Shown: positions 5,747 to 5,749 of the stretch, piece by piece
How the letters are laid out: every line of letters begins with the position of its first letter
Position numbering within the stretch: position 1 is the first letter of the stretch
Assembly: GCA_020718925.1 (NCBI GenBank)
Contig: DYRC01000264.1
Span: 1 to 5,749, forward strand
Source: Desulfonema limicola
Lineage (GTDB): Bacteria; Desulfobacterota; Desulfobacteria; Desulfobacterales; DYRC01
Length of the DNA stretch: 5,749 nucleotides
Direction of reading: 5' to 3'
The notes under the pieces: generated by a model
The model's database searches: none
What the model was told of the DNA's origin: nothing
Seen by the model: only the letters and a program-made list of their open reading frames with translations
Made by a program: the position numbers and the translations under genes

Positions 5747-5749
5747 ATA

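Noticed and set aside
1..5749. CRISPR arrays, tRNA or rRNA genes, insertion sequences
   Set aside because: No regularly spaced repeats, no cloverleaf or rRNA-like segments and no transposase or terminal repeats were found.

Overview
The window looks like a stretch of chromosome from an anaerobic bacterium, most plausibly a Desulfobacterota (sulfate-reducing or syntrophic) lineage. The main reason is the large gene at 3011–5077. It encodes a membrane-bound b-type cytochrome / iron-sulfur / CCG-domain oxidoreductase of the kind proposed to pass electrons from fatty-acid beta-oxidation (via electron-transfer flavoprotein, ETF) to menaquinone. This taxonomic reading is inference; no rRNA or other strong marker is present.

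Layout. (1) 3–269, plus strand: the C-terminal end of an unrecognised gene that enters from the left. (2) 2740–308, minus strand: a compact three-gene operon reading leftward. It holds an M24 (Xaa-Pro) metallopeptidase, an enoyl-CoA hydratase/isomerase-family protein of the ECHDC3 type, and rimI, the acetyltransferase of ribosomal protein S18. The first two genes are 17 bases apart. The last two overlap by 44 bases, with a GTG start and strong ribosome-binding site for rimI inside the hydratase gene. (3) 2741–3010: a divergent control region of about 270 bases. It holds a sigma-70-like promoter for the rightward gene, and an 11-bp-arm inverted repeat that overlaps its -10 and start point and closely matches the operator of Bacillus-type FadR, a fatty-acyl-CoA-responsive TetR repressor. 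On the other strand an intrinsic-terminator-like hairpin lies just ahead of the peptidase gene. (4) 3011–5077, plus strand: the ETF:menaquinone-oxidoreductase-like gene, closed by a strong intrinsic terminator. (5) 5143–5746, plus strand: a two-gene toxin-antitoxin module (small antitoxin plus PIN-domain toxin), visibly AT-richer than the genes before it.

How it fits together. The best-supported biological story is a fatty-acid-responsive promoter driving a membrane redox enzyme that would take beta-oxidation electrons into the quinone pool. The ECHDC3-like protein on the divergent side has an acyl-CoA fold but lacks both catalytic glutamates of true hydratases, so it should not be read as the hydratase of the pathway. 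In the redox enzyme, the first of the two CCG domains has lost all its cluster cysteines while the second keeps the complete set. The toxin-antitoxin module sits after the terminator and looks like an independent, probably acquired, unit.
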